Below, one piece after another: positions 45,207-55,288 of a stretch of 64,000 bases of DNA. Within the stretch, counting starts at the first letter, position 1; every line of letters begins with the position of its first letter. This DNA comes from Streptomyces sp. PsTaAH-137 (GTDB lineage Bacteria > Actinomycetota > Actinomycetes > Streptomycetales > Streptomycetaceae). The DNA lies in the NCBI RefSeq assembly GCF_003259365.1, contig NZ_QLLY01000020.1, forward strand, positions 1 to 64,000, in the 5' to 3' direction. A program made the position numbers and the translations under genes. The notes beneath the pieces are model-generated. The model saw nothing but the letters and a program-made list of their open reading frames with translations. It did not search any database and was not told the origin of the DNA.

Positions 45207-46025
45207 ATGGAGACGCCGGGCATCCCGGAGCAGCAGGGGCACGAGCACTACGCGCAGGGCGAGGGCGCGGCGCACGCCCACCCGCAGCCGCAGCACACCT
45301 GGCCGGCGAACGAGCTGGAGGAGGTCCTCTCCGCGGCGCTCGGCCGGCCCGAGGGCGGCGGCCGCATCGTCGAGGTGCTGGGCCGCAGCCACCTGTGGAT
45401 CCCGCTGCCCAAGGGCGGCGGCCCGGCCAGCCGCGACCTCGATCTGCCCACGCTGGAGATGGAGGGCCAGGCGTATGTGCCCGTCTTCAGCTCCGAGCAC
45501 GAGTTCATGCGGGTCACCGGCGGCCGGATGGACTGCACGGTGGCCCCGGCGGCGGAGTTCGCCCGCGGCCTGCCGCCGCAGGTCGGCCTCGCGGTGAACC
45601 CGGACGGCACCATCGGGATCCCGCTCCCGCCGCCGGCCGTCGCCGAGCTGGCGCGCGGCGGCCGCACCCCGCTGGACGGTCCCGCGACCGGCGGCCGGGT
45701 CGTGCTCTCCGAGCCGGACTGGCAGGACGACCCGGTCGACTTCCTGACCGCGGTGCGCGAGGAGTTCGACGCGTCCGGCACCGTCCGCACGGCGCGCCGC
45801 TGCCTGGCGGTCGTCGAGGACGGCGCCCCGTCGCTGTTCATCGGTGTGGAGCTCACCGAGTGGGAGGGCCCGGCGCGGGACGTCCCGCTGGACGCGCTCG
45901 GCCGTGCGCTGGGCCGGACGCCGGTCGCCTGGCCGGTCAATCTCGTCTTTCTCGACGTCACTCAGGACCCGGTCGCGGACTGGCTTCGGACCCGTGTTCG
46001 TCCGTTCTATGCGCGAGAGGTGTGA
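45207..46025 (+). CDS. SseB family protein (first of two)
   Basis: Cytoplasmic protein of 272 residues. After a His/Gln-rich N-terminus (HEHYAQGEGAAHAHPQPQH) it has the SseB N-terminal domain (LWIPLP, YVPVFSSEHEFMRV, GLPPQVGLAVNPDGTIGIPLPP) and the SseB C-terminal domain (ARRCLAVVEDGAPSLFIGVEL, ending DPVADWLRTRVRPFYAREV). The family was named for enhanced serine sensitivity in E. coli; its biochemical role is unknown. The ATG at 45207 has GAAGG 6 nt upstream. A paralogue follows 135 bp later. The position next to the serine/glycine genes is suggestive. Confidence 0.85.
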   Translation: METPGIPEQQGHEHYAQGEGAAHAHPQPQHTWPANELEEVLSAALGRPEGGGRIVEVLGRSHLWIPLPKGGGPASRDLDLPTLEMEGQAYVPVFSSEHEFMRVTGGRMDCTVAPAAEFARGLPPQVGLAVNPDGTIGIPLPPPAVAELARGGRTPLDGPATGGRVVLSEPDWQDDPVDFLTAVREEFDASGTVRTARRCLAVVEDGAPSLFIGVELTEWEGPARDVPLDALGRALGRTPVAWPVNLVFLDVTQDPVADWLRTRVRPFYAREV

Positions 46026-46160
46026 CACCGTCCGTCAAGTCGGTGTCAGTAACGCCGCTTAAGCTGGTTTCATGACCTGACCGGGCGGTGTCACACCGCC
46101 CGGCGCGGGGCGATCGGGCGATCCGCAGACGGGCAGAAGTACACGAAGGGGCGGTTACGG

Positions 46161-46961
46161 GTGAGTGCGTCGGGCACGGCCGCGGCCGGACAGGTCGAGC
46201 AGATGCTGCGCCAGGTGACTCCCGGGCGCTACGACGCGTACGAGGCGCTGCTCCAGGCACTCGCCGATCCCGCGGCGGGCCAGGTGTGGATGCTGCTCTG
46301 GCACGGCCAGGCGGGCTCCCCGGACGCCCAGTACGGGAACATGGAGGTCGACGGCTTCGGCTACGCGCCCTGTGTCACCTCCGCCCAAGAGCTCTCCGCC
46401 TCCGGCTGGTCGCGCGCGTACGAGGTGGTCGGCGGCGTCGACGCGGCCCGCACCCTCTACCCCGACCACTACGGCCTCTGGCTCAATCCGCACGCGCCGG
46501 GCGGCGGCGTCGGCATCCCCTGGCTCGACCTGCGCCGGATCGCGGGCGGCCTCGACCGGCAGCCCGCCGGTCCGCTGCGGCTGTCCGAGCCGACGATCGA
46601 CCTCCCGCAGTTCTACGCGGTCCTCGCGCAGAACGCGCACCGGACGACCGCCGTGCGGGCGCTGCGCCGCGCCTGGGTGCAGCCCGCGCTCGGCGCCCCC
46701 TACCTCGCCATCGGCCTCGATGTGTACGACACGTCGCCCGCGTCGGTGGACTCGGTGCGCGCGATGATGCAGCAGTCCGTCACGGCGGTGCCGGACGGTC
46801 TGCCGGTGTCCACGGTCGCGATGTCCGACGAGTACGACCCGGTGGCGATGTGGCTGCGGGCGAACGCCCGGCCGTTCTACGACCGCGAGGCGCACGTCGC
46901 CCCTGCGGGGCAGGCCGGTGGCGGGTACGGGTATCCGCCGCCTTACGGCGCCTCGTACTGA
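46161..46961 (+). CDS. SseB family protein (second of two)
   Basis: 266-residue paralogue of the preceding protein. The C-terminal part matches best (YLAIGLDVYDTSPASVDSVRAMMQQSV, then DPVAMWLRANARPFYDREA, against DPVADWLRTRVRPFYAREV). The N-terminal half (VEQMLRQVTPGRYDAYEALLQALADPAAGQVWMLLWHGQ) has diverged. A Gly/Tyr-rich tail (GGGYGYPPPYGASY) closes the protein. GTG start with AAGGGG about 10 nt upstream. A 20-bp terminator follows, so the two genes form one small unit. Confidence 0.8.
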   Translation: MSASGTAAAGQVEQMLRQVTPGRYDAYEALLQALADPAAGQVWMLLWHGQAGSPDAQYGNMEVDGFGYAPCVTSAQELSASGWSRAYEVVGGVDAARTLYPDHYGLWLNPHAPGGGVGIPWLDLRRIAGGLDRQPAGPLRLSEPTIDLPQFYAVLAQNAHRTTAVRALRRAWVQPALGAPYLAIGLDVYDTSPASVDSVRAMMQQSVTAVPDGLPVSTVAMSDEYDPVAMWLRANARPFYDREAHVAPAGQAGGGYGYPPPYGASY

Positions 46962-46973
46962 CCCTTTTGTCAT

Positions 46974-47017
46974 CAAACGCCGGACGGGCTGGGAGCACCC
47001 AGCCCGTCCGGCGTTTG
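46974..47017 (+). terminator. 20-bp perfect stem terminator after the SseB pair
   Basis: Arms of 20 bp (left arm begins CAAACGCCGGACGGGCTGGG) with a 4-nt AGCA loop, 12 nt past the stop codon. The right arm plus GAGG matches a wording (CCAGCCCGTCCGGCGTTTGAGG) that I recall as a common intergenic element of Streptomyces. Confidence 0.9.
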
Positions 47018-47304
47018 AGGGCGAGCCGTTCAGGCGATCCGCCTGAACCTCAATTCATCCTCAACTCCGCGTGTGCGGCGGTCATTTCGGGAAGAGACGG
47101 GTTGCGGGAGAGAAGCGCCCTCGTGGGGCCAATGTCCGACTCGCCGCCTCTTCCGCCCCAACTGCCCACTGTTCGCACGCCGTTGACCGCCGTCCGGATA
47201 ACGGAACCCCCCAGACAGCATCACGTTTAGGCATCCTTTCCCCGTCAAGTCTGGCAACAGATCGCACACAGGTTGAAGACTCCCGCTCCAAGGGGTTCGA
47301 CCTC
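47018..47304. other. Intergenic region upstream of the peptide transporter
   Basis: No convincing gene. It must hold the promoter of the transporter operon; TTGACC occurs at 47182 but I find no matching -10 at proper distance. Confidence 0.4.
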
Positions 47305-47382
47305 GTGTACGACCCCTCTGAGTACGACGGACTGAATCACGCCGCCACCAGCGGCAAGTGCGGGCCGGTCACCGCCGGTTGA
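47305..47382 (+). CDS. Candidate 25-residue leader peptide of the peptide ABC operon
   Basis: GTG-initiated ORF with AAGGGG 9 nt upstream, reading VYDPSEYDGLNHAATSGK then CGPVTAG. Its stop codon overlaps the ribosome site of the next gene (TGA-GAGGGG) and lies 17 nt before that gene's ATG, so translation could be coupled. Composition is unlike the Arg/Pro-rich shadow frames, and the in-frame sequence upstream (SRSKGFDL) keeps a natural look. Too short for statistics; function unknown. Confidence 0.4.
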   Translation: MYDPSEYDGLNHAATSGKCGPVTAG

Positions 47383-47399
47383 GAGGGGTCCCTGCCACG

Positions 47400-48404
47400 A
47401 TGACGGCACCATTGCACGACACGACCGCGGAGGCGGAGCCGGTCGCGTCGGTCGACACTGCCGCGAGCCAGTCAGGCGGCAAGGTCGAAGGACGGTCGCT
47501 GAAGCAGATCGCCTGGAACCGCCTCAAGCAGGACAAGGTCGCCCTGGCCGGTGGCATCGTTGTCGTCCTTCTGATCCTGGTCGCGGTCTTCGCCCCGCTC
47601 ATCGTCGGTCTGCTGGGCCACCCGCCCAACGACTTCCACCAGGACAAGCTCGATCCGCTGACGAACCTGCCCACCGGTTCGCTGGGCGGCGTCAGCAGCG
47701 ACTACCTGTTCGGCGTCGAGCCCAACAAGGGCCGCGACGTCTTCAGCCGGGTCGTCTACGGCGCCCGGATCTCGCTGCTCGTCGCGTTCCTCGCGGCGAT
47801 CGTCGCCGTCGTGCTCGGCACGGTCTTCGGCGTCGTCGCGGGCTTCTTCGGCGGCTGGGTCGACTCGATCATCAGCCGGGTCATGGACGTGCTGCTCGCC
47901 TTCCCGCAGCTGCTCTTCATCATCTCGCTGGTCTCCGTGCTCCCCGACGACATGCTCGGGCTGACCGGAACGGGCGTCCGCGTCGCCATCCTCGTCCTGG
48001 TCATCGGCTTCTTCGGCTGGCCCTACGTGGGCCGGATCGTCCGGGGCCAGACGCTGTCGCTGCGTGAGCGCGAGTACGTGGAGGCGGCCCGCTCGCTGGG
48101 CGGCGGCAGCCGGCACATCCTGCTGCGCGAACTGCTGCCCAACCTGGTGGCGCCGATCGTCGTCTACATGACGCTGATGATCCCCACCAACATCCTCACC
48201 GAGGCCGCCCTCAGCTTCCTCGGCGCGGGTGTGCGCCCGCCGACCGCCTCCTGGGGCGGCATGCTCCGCGACGCGCTCGCGACGTACGAGCACGACCCGA
48301 TGTTCATGGTCTTCCCCGGTGTCACGATCTTCGTCACCGTCCTCGCGTTCAACCTCTTCGGGGACGGGCTGCGCGACGCGCTCGACCCCAAGGGCACCCG
48401 CTAG
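47400..48404 (+). CDS. Oligopeptide ABC transporter permease (DppC/OppC type)
   Basis: Inner-membrane subunit of a peptide importer, 334 residues. N-terminal OppC_N segment (SLKQIAWNRLKQDKVALAGGIVVVLLILVAVFAPL), then a BPD_transp_1 domain with five more hydrophobic segments and the EAA loop (EYVEAARSLGGGSRHILLRELLPNL). The ATG at 47400 has GAGAGGGG about 11 nt upstream. First full gene of a five-gene unit in the order permease, binding protein, permease, ATPase, ATPase, which differs from the usual binding-protein-first order. Confidence 0.93.
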   Translation: MTAPLHDTTAEAEPVASVDTAASQSGGKVEGRSLKQIAWNRLKQDKVALAGGIVVVLLILVAVFAPLIVGLLGHPPNDFHQDKLDPLTNLPTGSLGGVSSDYLFGVEPNKGRDVFSRVVYGARISLLVAFLAAIVAVVLGTVFGVVAGFFGGWVDSIISRVMDVLLAFPQLLFIISLVSVLPDDMLGLTGTGVRVAILVLVIGFFGWPYVGRIVRGQTLSLREREYVEAARSLGGGSRHILLRELLPNLVAPIVVYMTLMIPTNILTEAALSFLGAGVRPPTASWGGMLRDALATYEHDPMFMVFPGVTIFVTVLAFNLFGDGLRDALDPKGTR

Positions 48405-48510
48405 GCACCAACAGCCCTCTTTCCACAGGCCCCTGTCGCATCGTCAGGCGGCGCACCCGACTGGTTCATCGGCGACTCGCCCGGACCGCGATCTCGGAGG
48501 ATACGAGAAA

Positions 48511-50283
48511 ATGCCCACAGGTATTCCCAAGCGACGGCTCGCTGCGTGCGCGGCCCTCGTCGTCGGGGCGCTGGCGGCCACTACGGCGTGCGGTGGCGGT
48601 GACGGCGACAGCAAGGACGGAGCCAAGGCTCCCGGTTTCAACGCCGCGCTGAACAAGGTCGTCAACGCGTCCACCAAGAAGGGCGGGACGCTGAAGTTCG
48701 TCGGCAAGCAGGACTTCGACTCCCTGGACCCGCAGCGCACGTACTACGGCATGACCTGGGACTTCATGCGGTACTACACCCGCACCCTGGTCACCTACGA
48801 CACCAAGCCGGGCAACGGCTCCAACAAGCTGGTCGGCGACCTGGCCACCGCGCCCGCCACCGTCTCGGACGACGGCAAGACCTACACGTACAAGCTGCGT
48901 GACGGTCTGACCTGGGAGGACGGCTCGAAGCTGACCTCCAAGGACGTCAAGTACGGCATCGAGCGCATCTGGGCCACCGACGTCATCACCGGCGGTCCCG
49001 GCTACCTGCGCTCCACGCTCGACCCCAAGGGCGAGTACAAGGGCCCGTACAAGGACAAGTCGAAGGACAAGCTGGGCCTGAAGGCGATCGAGACGCCGGA
49101 CGACCAGACGATCGTCTTCCACCTGCCCAAGGCCAACGGTGACTTCGAGCAGATGCTCGCCATGCCGACCGGCGCCCCGGTGCCGCAGGCGAAGGACACC
49201 AAGGAGAAGTACACCCAGAAGCCGGTGTCCTCGGGCCCGTACAAGGTCCAGAGCTACAACACCGGCAAGAGCCTGACGCTGGTGCGCAACACGGCCTGGA
49301 AGAAGTCGTCCGACCCGATCCGCCCGGCCCTGCCGGACAAGATCACGGTCACCATCTCCGCCAACCTGGAGGAGAACGACAAGCGCCTGATGGCCGGCGA
49401 CTACGACGTCGACGTCAACGGCACCGGCATGACCCAGGCCGGCCGTGTCTCGGCCGTCGAGAAGTACCGGGGCAACGTCGACAACGTCCAGACCTCCTTC
49501 GTGCGCTACGTGGCCCTGGTCACCGCCACCAAGCCGCTGGACAACGTCGAGTGCCGCAAGGCCGTCTTCTACGGCACCGACTTCGCGAGCATCCAGCAGT
49601 CCCGCGGCGGCAAGGTGGCCGGTGGCGAGATCGCCAACTCCACCTTCCCGAAGTCCATCCCGGGCTACAGCGACTACGACCCGTACGGGATCGTCGCCCG
49701 CAAGGGCAAGCCGGACGTGGCCAAGGCCAAGGACGCGCTGAAGCAGTGCGGCAAGCCGAACGGCTTCTCCACCAAGATCTCCGCCCGCAGCAACAACCCG
49801 GGTGAGGTCGACGCGGCCGAGGCGCTCCAGGCGTCGCTCTCGAAGATCGGCATCAAGCTGACGATCGACTCGATCGACGGTGCCCAGGCCTCCTCGATCA
49901 CCGGTTCGCCGAAGGTCGTCAAGTCCCGTGGCTACGGCATGACGATGAGCGGCTGGGGCCCCGACTTCAACTCCGGCCAGGGTTACGCGCAGCCGCTGTT
50001 CGACAGCCGCTTCATCTTCCCGACCGGCAACTACAACGAGTCGCAGATCAAGGACAAGAAGGTCGACAAGCTCTTCGACGACGCGATCGGCACCACCGAC
50101 CTGAACAAGGCCAAGCAGATCTACACCGACCTGGACCACGAGATCCTGGACCAGGCCTACTGGATGCCGTTCATCTACGAGAAGAACATCTCGTGGCGCA
50201 GCAGCCGCCTGACCAACGTGTACTCGTCCGCCGCCTACAGCGGTCGCTACGACTACGTGATGCTCGGCGTCGGCAACAAGTAG
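48511..50283 (+). CDS. Peptide ABC transporter substrate-binding lipoprotein (SBP_bac_5)
   Basis: Captures oligopeptides outside the membrane. 590 residues: signal PKRRLAACAALVVGALAATTAC, Gly/Asp-rich linker, and a full SBP_bac_5 domain (SLDPQRTYYG, DGKTYTYKLRDGLTWEDGSKLTSKDVKYGIERI, near the end DQAYWMPFIYEKNISWRS). The ATG at 48511 has GGAGG about 11 nt upstream. Its own good ribosome site and the strong hairpin after it suggest that it is expressed more than the membrane genes downstream. Confidence 0.94.
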   Translation: MPTGIPKRRLAACAALVVGALAATTACGGGDGDSKDGAKAPGFNAALNKVVNASTKKGGTLKFVGKQDFDSLDPQRTYYGMTWDFMRYYTRTLVTYDTKPGNGSNKLVGDLATAPATVSDDGKTYTYKLRDGLTWEDGSKLTSKDVKYGIERIWATDVITGGPGYLRSTLDPKGEYKGPYKDKSKDKLGLKAIETPDDQTIVFHLPKANGDFEQMLAMPTGAPVPQAKDTKEKYTQKPVSSGPYKVQSYNTGKSLTLVRNTAWKKSSDPIRPALPDKITVTISANLEENDKRLMAGDYDVDVNGTGMTQAGRVSAVEKYRGNVDNVQTSFVRYVALVTATKPLDNVECRKAVFYGTDFASIQQSRGGKVAGGEIANSTFPKSIPGYSDYDPYGIVARKGKPDVAKAKDALKQCGKPNGFSTKISARSNNPGEVDAAEALQASLSKIGIKLTIDSIDGAQASSITGSPKVVKSRGYGMTMSGWGPDFNSGQGYAQPLFDSRFIFPTGNYNESQIKDKKVDKLFDDAIGTTDLNKAKQIYTDLDHEILDQAYWMPFIYEKNISWRSSRLTNVYSSAAYSGRYDYVMLGVGNK

Positions 50284-50360
50284 TCGTAGTCCTTCCGGTC
50301 GTTGAGCTGATCCCGCTCATGCCGTCGAAACCCGCCAGTCCGAAGGGCAGGTGATGGCCT

Positions 50361-50395
50361 CGGCGGCGGGGACCCCGAACGGGTCCCCGCCGCCG
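50361..50395 (+). terminator. 15-bp hairpin between the binding-protein gene and the second permease gene
   Basis: A perfect 15-bp stem (CGGCGGCGGGGACCC and complement) with a 5-nt CGAAC loop, 77 nt past the binding-protein stop and only 11 nt before the permease GTG. It may act as a partial terminator or 3' stabiliser that sets the ratio of binding protein to membrane parts, and it occupies the place where a ribosome site would be. Confidence 0.8.
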
Positions 50396-50406
50396 GGCCG
50401 CGCACA

Positions 50407-51408
50407 GTGCTTGCTTATCTCATCCGGCGCCTGTTCGCCGTCCTCATCATGGTGCTGATCGTGTTGTTCGCGACCTTCACCATCTTCTTCATGCTGCCCA
50501 AATGGGCGGGCCAGGACGTCGCCGTCCTCTTCGCCGGCAAGGCCACCAGCCCCGAGGCGCTGGACGGCATCCGCATCAAGCTGGGCCTCAACGACCCGCT
50601 GCTCGTGCAGTTCTGGGACTTCGTGCGGGGCATCCCGCTCGGCCGTGACTACACCAACGGCGGCGACATCACCCACTGCCCCGCCCCCTGCTTCGGGTAC
50701 TCCTTCCGCACCGAGGCACCCGTGTGGGACACCCTCAAGGCGGACGCGCCCATCACCGGCGCCCTGGCGCTCGGCGCCTGCGTCCTGTGGCTGCTCGGCG
50801 GCGTCGCCACCGGCGTCACCTCCGCCCTCAAGCGCGGCACCTTCTGGGACCGCGCCGCGATGACCACCGCCCTCGGCGGCGTCTCGCTCCCCGTCTTCTT
50901 CACCGGCATGGTCGCGATGGGCATCTTCGTCCACACCCTGGGCTGGGTGCACATCGCCGACTCGCTGTCCACGGACGACTCGATCGGTACGTGGCTGCAG
51001 ACGCTGATCCTGCCGTGGATCGTGCTCGCCTTCCTCAACGCCGCGATGTACGCGAGACTCACCCGCGCCACCATGCTGGAGATTCTCGGCGAGGACTACA
51101 TCCGCACCGCGCGCGCCAAGGGACTCGGCGAGTCCGCCGTCATCACCCGGCACGCGCTGCGCTCGGCGATGACCCCGATCCTCACCGTCTTCGGACTCGA
51201 CCTCGGTGTGCTGCTCGGCGGCGCCGTGCTCACCGAGTCCACGTTCAACCTGCCGGGTCTCGGTCTCGAAGCGGTCCAGGCCATCAGCAACAAGGACCTG
51301 CCCGTGATCCTCGGCGTGACGCTGTTCGCGGCCCTCGCGATCGCCGTCGCCAACCTCGTCGTGGACCTTCTGTACGCCGTCATCGACCCGCGAGTGAGGC
51401 TGGGATGA
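50407..51408 (+). CDS. Oligopeptide ABC transporter permease (DppB/OppB type)
   Basis: Second membrane subunit of the importer, 333 residues, starting at GTG 50407 with MLAYLIRRLFAVLIMVLIVLFATFTIFFML-like first helix (codon 1 is GTG). Typical OppB features: DPLLVQFWDFVRGIPLGRDY and the EAA loop (DYIRTARAKGLGESAVITRHALRSAMTPI). No ribosome site is visible; the hairpin at 50361-50395 sits there instead. The ATPase gene follows with a 4-bp overlap. Confidence 0.93.
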   Translation: MLAYLIRRLFAVLIMVLIVLFATFTIFFMLPKWAGQDVAVLFAGKATSPEALDGIRIKLGLNDPLLVQFWDFVRGIPLGRDYTNGGDITHCPAPCFGYSFRTEAPVWDTLKADAPITGALALGACVLWLLGGVATGVTSALKRGTFWDRAAMTTALGGVSLPVFFTGMVAMGIFVHTLGWVHIADSLSTDDSIGTWLQTLILPWIVLAFLNAAMYARLTRATMLEILGEDYIRTARAKGLGESAVITRHALRSAMTPILTVFGLDLGVLLGGAVLTESTFNLPGLGLEAVQAISNKDLPVILGVTLFAALAIAVANLVVDLLYAVIDPRVRLG

Positions 51409-52498
51409 CCGACCTGCACAAGACCGGAGCGGCGGTCGGCGAACCCGTCACCGCCTCCGGCGCCCCCAGCGCCTTCCTGGAGGTCCGCGACCTCAAGGTG
51501 CACTTCCCGACCGACGACGGCCTGGTCAAGTCCGTCGACGGGCTCTCCTTCACCCTGGAGAAGGGGCGCACCCTCGGCATCGTCGGCGAGTCCGGATCAG
51601 GCAAGTCCGTCACCTCGCTCGGCATCATGGGCCTGCACACCGCGGGCCAGTACGGCCGGCGCAAGGCGCAGATCAGCGGCGAGATCTGGCTGGAGGGCAC
51701 CGAACTGCTCTCCGGCGACCAGGACGCCGTCCGCCGGCTGCGCGGCCGCGACATGGCGATGATCTTCCAGGACCCGCTCTCCGCGCTGCACCCGTACTAC
51801 ACGATCGGCAAGCAGATCGTGGAGGCGTACCGGGTCCACCACGACGTCGACAAGAAGACCGCGCGCAAGCGGGCGATCGAGATGCTCGACCGGGTCGGCA
51901 TCCCGCAGCCCGACAAGCGGGTCGACGCCTACCCGCACGAGTTCTCCGGCGGTATGCGCCAGCGCGCGATGATCGCGATGGCGCTGGTGAACAACCCCGA
52001 GCTGCTGATCGCCGACGAGCCGACCACGGCCCTCGACGTGACCGTGCAGGCGCAGATCCTGGACCTGATCCGCGATCTGCAGAAGGAGTTCGGCTCCGCG
52101 GTCATCATGATCACGCACGACCTCGGCGTCGTCGCGGAGATGGCCGACGAACTGCTCGTGATGTACGGCGGCCGGTGCGTCGAGCGCGGCAGCGCCACCC
52201 AGGTCTTCACCGAACCCCAGCACCCCTACACCTGGGGCCTGCTGGGCTCGATGCCCCGCATCGACCGGGAGCAGACCGAACGGCTCACGCCGGTCAAGGG
52301 CTCCCCGCCCAGCCTGATCAACCTGCCGTCCGGCTGCGCCTTCAACCCGCGCTGCCCGTACGCGGACGTCCCCAAGGACAACATCACCCGTACCGAGCGC
52401 CCCGAACTGCGCGAGGTCGGCTCCGGTCACTTCTCCGCCTGCCACATGTCGGGCGAGGAGCGGGAGCGGATCTGGACCGAAGAGATTGCGCCGAAGCT

Positions 52499-52502
<4 letters not shown>
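51405..52502 (+). CDS. Peptide ABC transporter ATP-binding protein (DppD/OppD type)
   Basis: First ATPase subunit, 365 residues. Walker A GESGSGKSV, signature FSGGMRQRAMIAMAL, Walker B LLIADEPTTALDV, then the OppD C-terminal extension with the four-cysteine iron-sulfur-type motif (CAFNPRCPYADV ... FSACHMS). The ATG overlaps the permease stop by 4 bp (ATGA). Its own stop overlaps a GTG of the next gene (GTGA). Confidence 0.95.
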
Positions 52503-53698
<1,196 letters not shown>

Positions 53699-53736
53699 TA
53701 GACGGTTCGGTCGTGGCCGGCCTCGGCTCTCGTCGT

Positions 53737-53763
53737 GGCCGGTCGCGCAGTTCCCCGCGCCCC
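53737..53763 (-). repeat. Dispersed intergenic repeat, copy 2
   Basis: Inverted, identical 27-bp copy of 29380-29406, located between the peptide transporter operon and the M1 peptidase gene. Confidence 0.8.
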
Positions 53764-53865
53764 TGACTCGGCGTATATGGCCCAGAAAGGGCATGTACAC
53801 GCCCACCCTTGAGCGGCAGAGTTCCCGTGTCCGGCACACAGGATCACGCTCGAAGGGACGCCCAC

Positions 53866-55260
53866 ATGCTCTCCCGTTCGGCAAAACTGGCCGCGCTCAC
53901 CGTCGCGGCGGCCTCCTTCACTCTGATCGCCGCAGCCCCCGCCCCCACCCCCGGCTCCACCGGCATCGGCGACCCGTACTTCCCGGAGCTCGGCAACGGC
54001 GGCTTCGACGCCCGCCACTACGACCTGGACGTCGCCTACAACCCCGACACCGACCGCCTCGACGGCCGGACGACCCTCACCGCGCGGGCCACCCAGAACC
54101 TCTCGTCCTTCGACCTCGACCTGCAAAAACTCACGGTCACCCGGATAGAAGTGAACGGCAGACGCGCCGACTTCACCCGCGCCGGCGACGAGATCACCAT
54201 CACCCCGCGCACCCCGCTCCGCAGGGGCGCCACCTTCACCGCCACGGTCACCTACAACGGCGTCCCCGAACCCCTCAGCGGCCCCATCGTCTTCGGCTCC
54301 GACTACGGCTGGATGAAGACCGCCGACGGCGTCTTCGTCGCCTGCGAGCCGAACGCCGCCTCCACCTGGTTCCCCTCCAGCGACCACCCCTCCGACAAGG
54401 CGACGTACGACATCCGCATCAAGGCCCCCAAGGGCCTTACCGGAGTCTCGAACGGGCGGCTCGTCAGCACGTACGACACCGACAAGGGCACGCGGACCGT
54501 CCACCACTGGCGCGAGTCGAAGCCGATGGCGACCTACCTCGCGACCGCCAGCATCGGGAAGTTCGACGTGAAGACCGGCCGCACCCCCGGCGGCACCCCC
54601 CTCTACGTGGCCATCGACCCGGTCCTCGCCAACAGCAACAGCGTCGACGTGTACGGGGTCACCGCCGAGGCCACCGACTACTGGTCGCAGGTCTTCGGCC
54701 CGTACCCCTTCGAGGAGACCGGCGCCGTCGTCGACGACATGCCCGAGGCCGGTTTCTCCCTGGAGACCCAGTCCAAGCCCAGCTACTCCGCCGTCCGCAA
54801 CGAGTCGACGATCGTCCACGAGCTGGCCCACCAGTGGTTCGGCGACTCCGTCTCCGTCGAGCAGTGGAGGGACATCTGGCTCAACGAGGGCTTCGCCACG
54901 TACGCCCAGTGGCTGTGGACCGAGCACAAGGGCGGCGCCTCCGCCCACGACTCCTTCCTCGCGGGCTACAACTCCCGCCCGGCGACCTCCTCCTTCTGGC
55001 AGACGAAGGTCGGCGACCCGCAGCGCGACACCATGTTCGCCTCCGCCGTGTACCAGCGCGGCGCGATGACCCTCCAGATGCTGCGCGAGCGCATCGGCGA
55101 CAAGGCGTTCTTCAAACTGCTCCCGCTGTGGACCCGACTCCACCGGTACGAGAACGCCCGGACGTCCGACTTCATCGCCCTCGCCGAACGGGTCTCGGGG
55201 CAGCAATTGGACGACCTGTTCGACACCTGGCTGTTCACGACGGGCAAGCCGACGCTCTAG
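53866..55260 (+). CDS. Secreted M1 family aminopeptidase, short form
   Basis: Exported zinc aminopeptidase of 464 residues. Signal peptide (RSAKLAALTVAAASFTLIAAAPA), an N-terminal beta saddle (residues about 45-230), then the catalytic domain with HELAHQWFGDSVSVEQWRDIWLNEGFATYAQ: HExxH and Glu 18 residues on are intact. The exopeptidase motif GAMEN is replaced by a stretch around EAGFSLETQS, and the large C-terminal helical domain of PepN is absent, as in other short actinobacterial M1 proteins. The ATG at 53866 has GAAGGGA 7 nt upstream. It may trim peptides outside the cell for the transporter encoded just upstream (inference). Confidence 0.9.
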   Translation: MLSRSAKLAALTVAAASFTLIAAAPAPTPGSTGIGDPYFPELGNGGFDARHYDLDVAYNPDTDRLDGRTTLTARATQNLSSFDLDLQKLTVTRIEVNGRRADFTRAGDEITITPRTPLRRGATFTATVTYNGVPEPLSGPIVFGSDYGWMKTADGVFVACEPNAASTWFPSSDHPSDKATYDIRIKAPKGLTGVSNGRLVSTYDTDKGTRTVHHWRESKPMATYLATASIGKFDVKTGRTPGGTPLYVAIDPVLANSNSVDVYGVTAEATDYWSQVFGPYPFEETGAVVDDMPEAGFSLETQSKPSYSAVRNESTIVHELAHQWFGDSVSVEQWRDIWLNEGFATYAQWLWTEHKGGASAHDSFLAGYNSRPATSSFWQTKVGDPQRDTMFASAVYQRGAMTLQMLRERIGDKAFFKLLPLWTRLHRYENARTSDFIALAERVSGQQLDDLFDTWLFTTGKPTL

Positions 55261-55288
55261 GCGCGAACCCGACAGGTAAAAATATCGG

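Noticed and set aside
47290..47312. tRNA T-arm (GGGGTTCGA motif)
   Set aside because: No acceptor stem or anticodon arm can be drawn around it.
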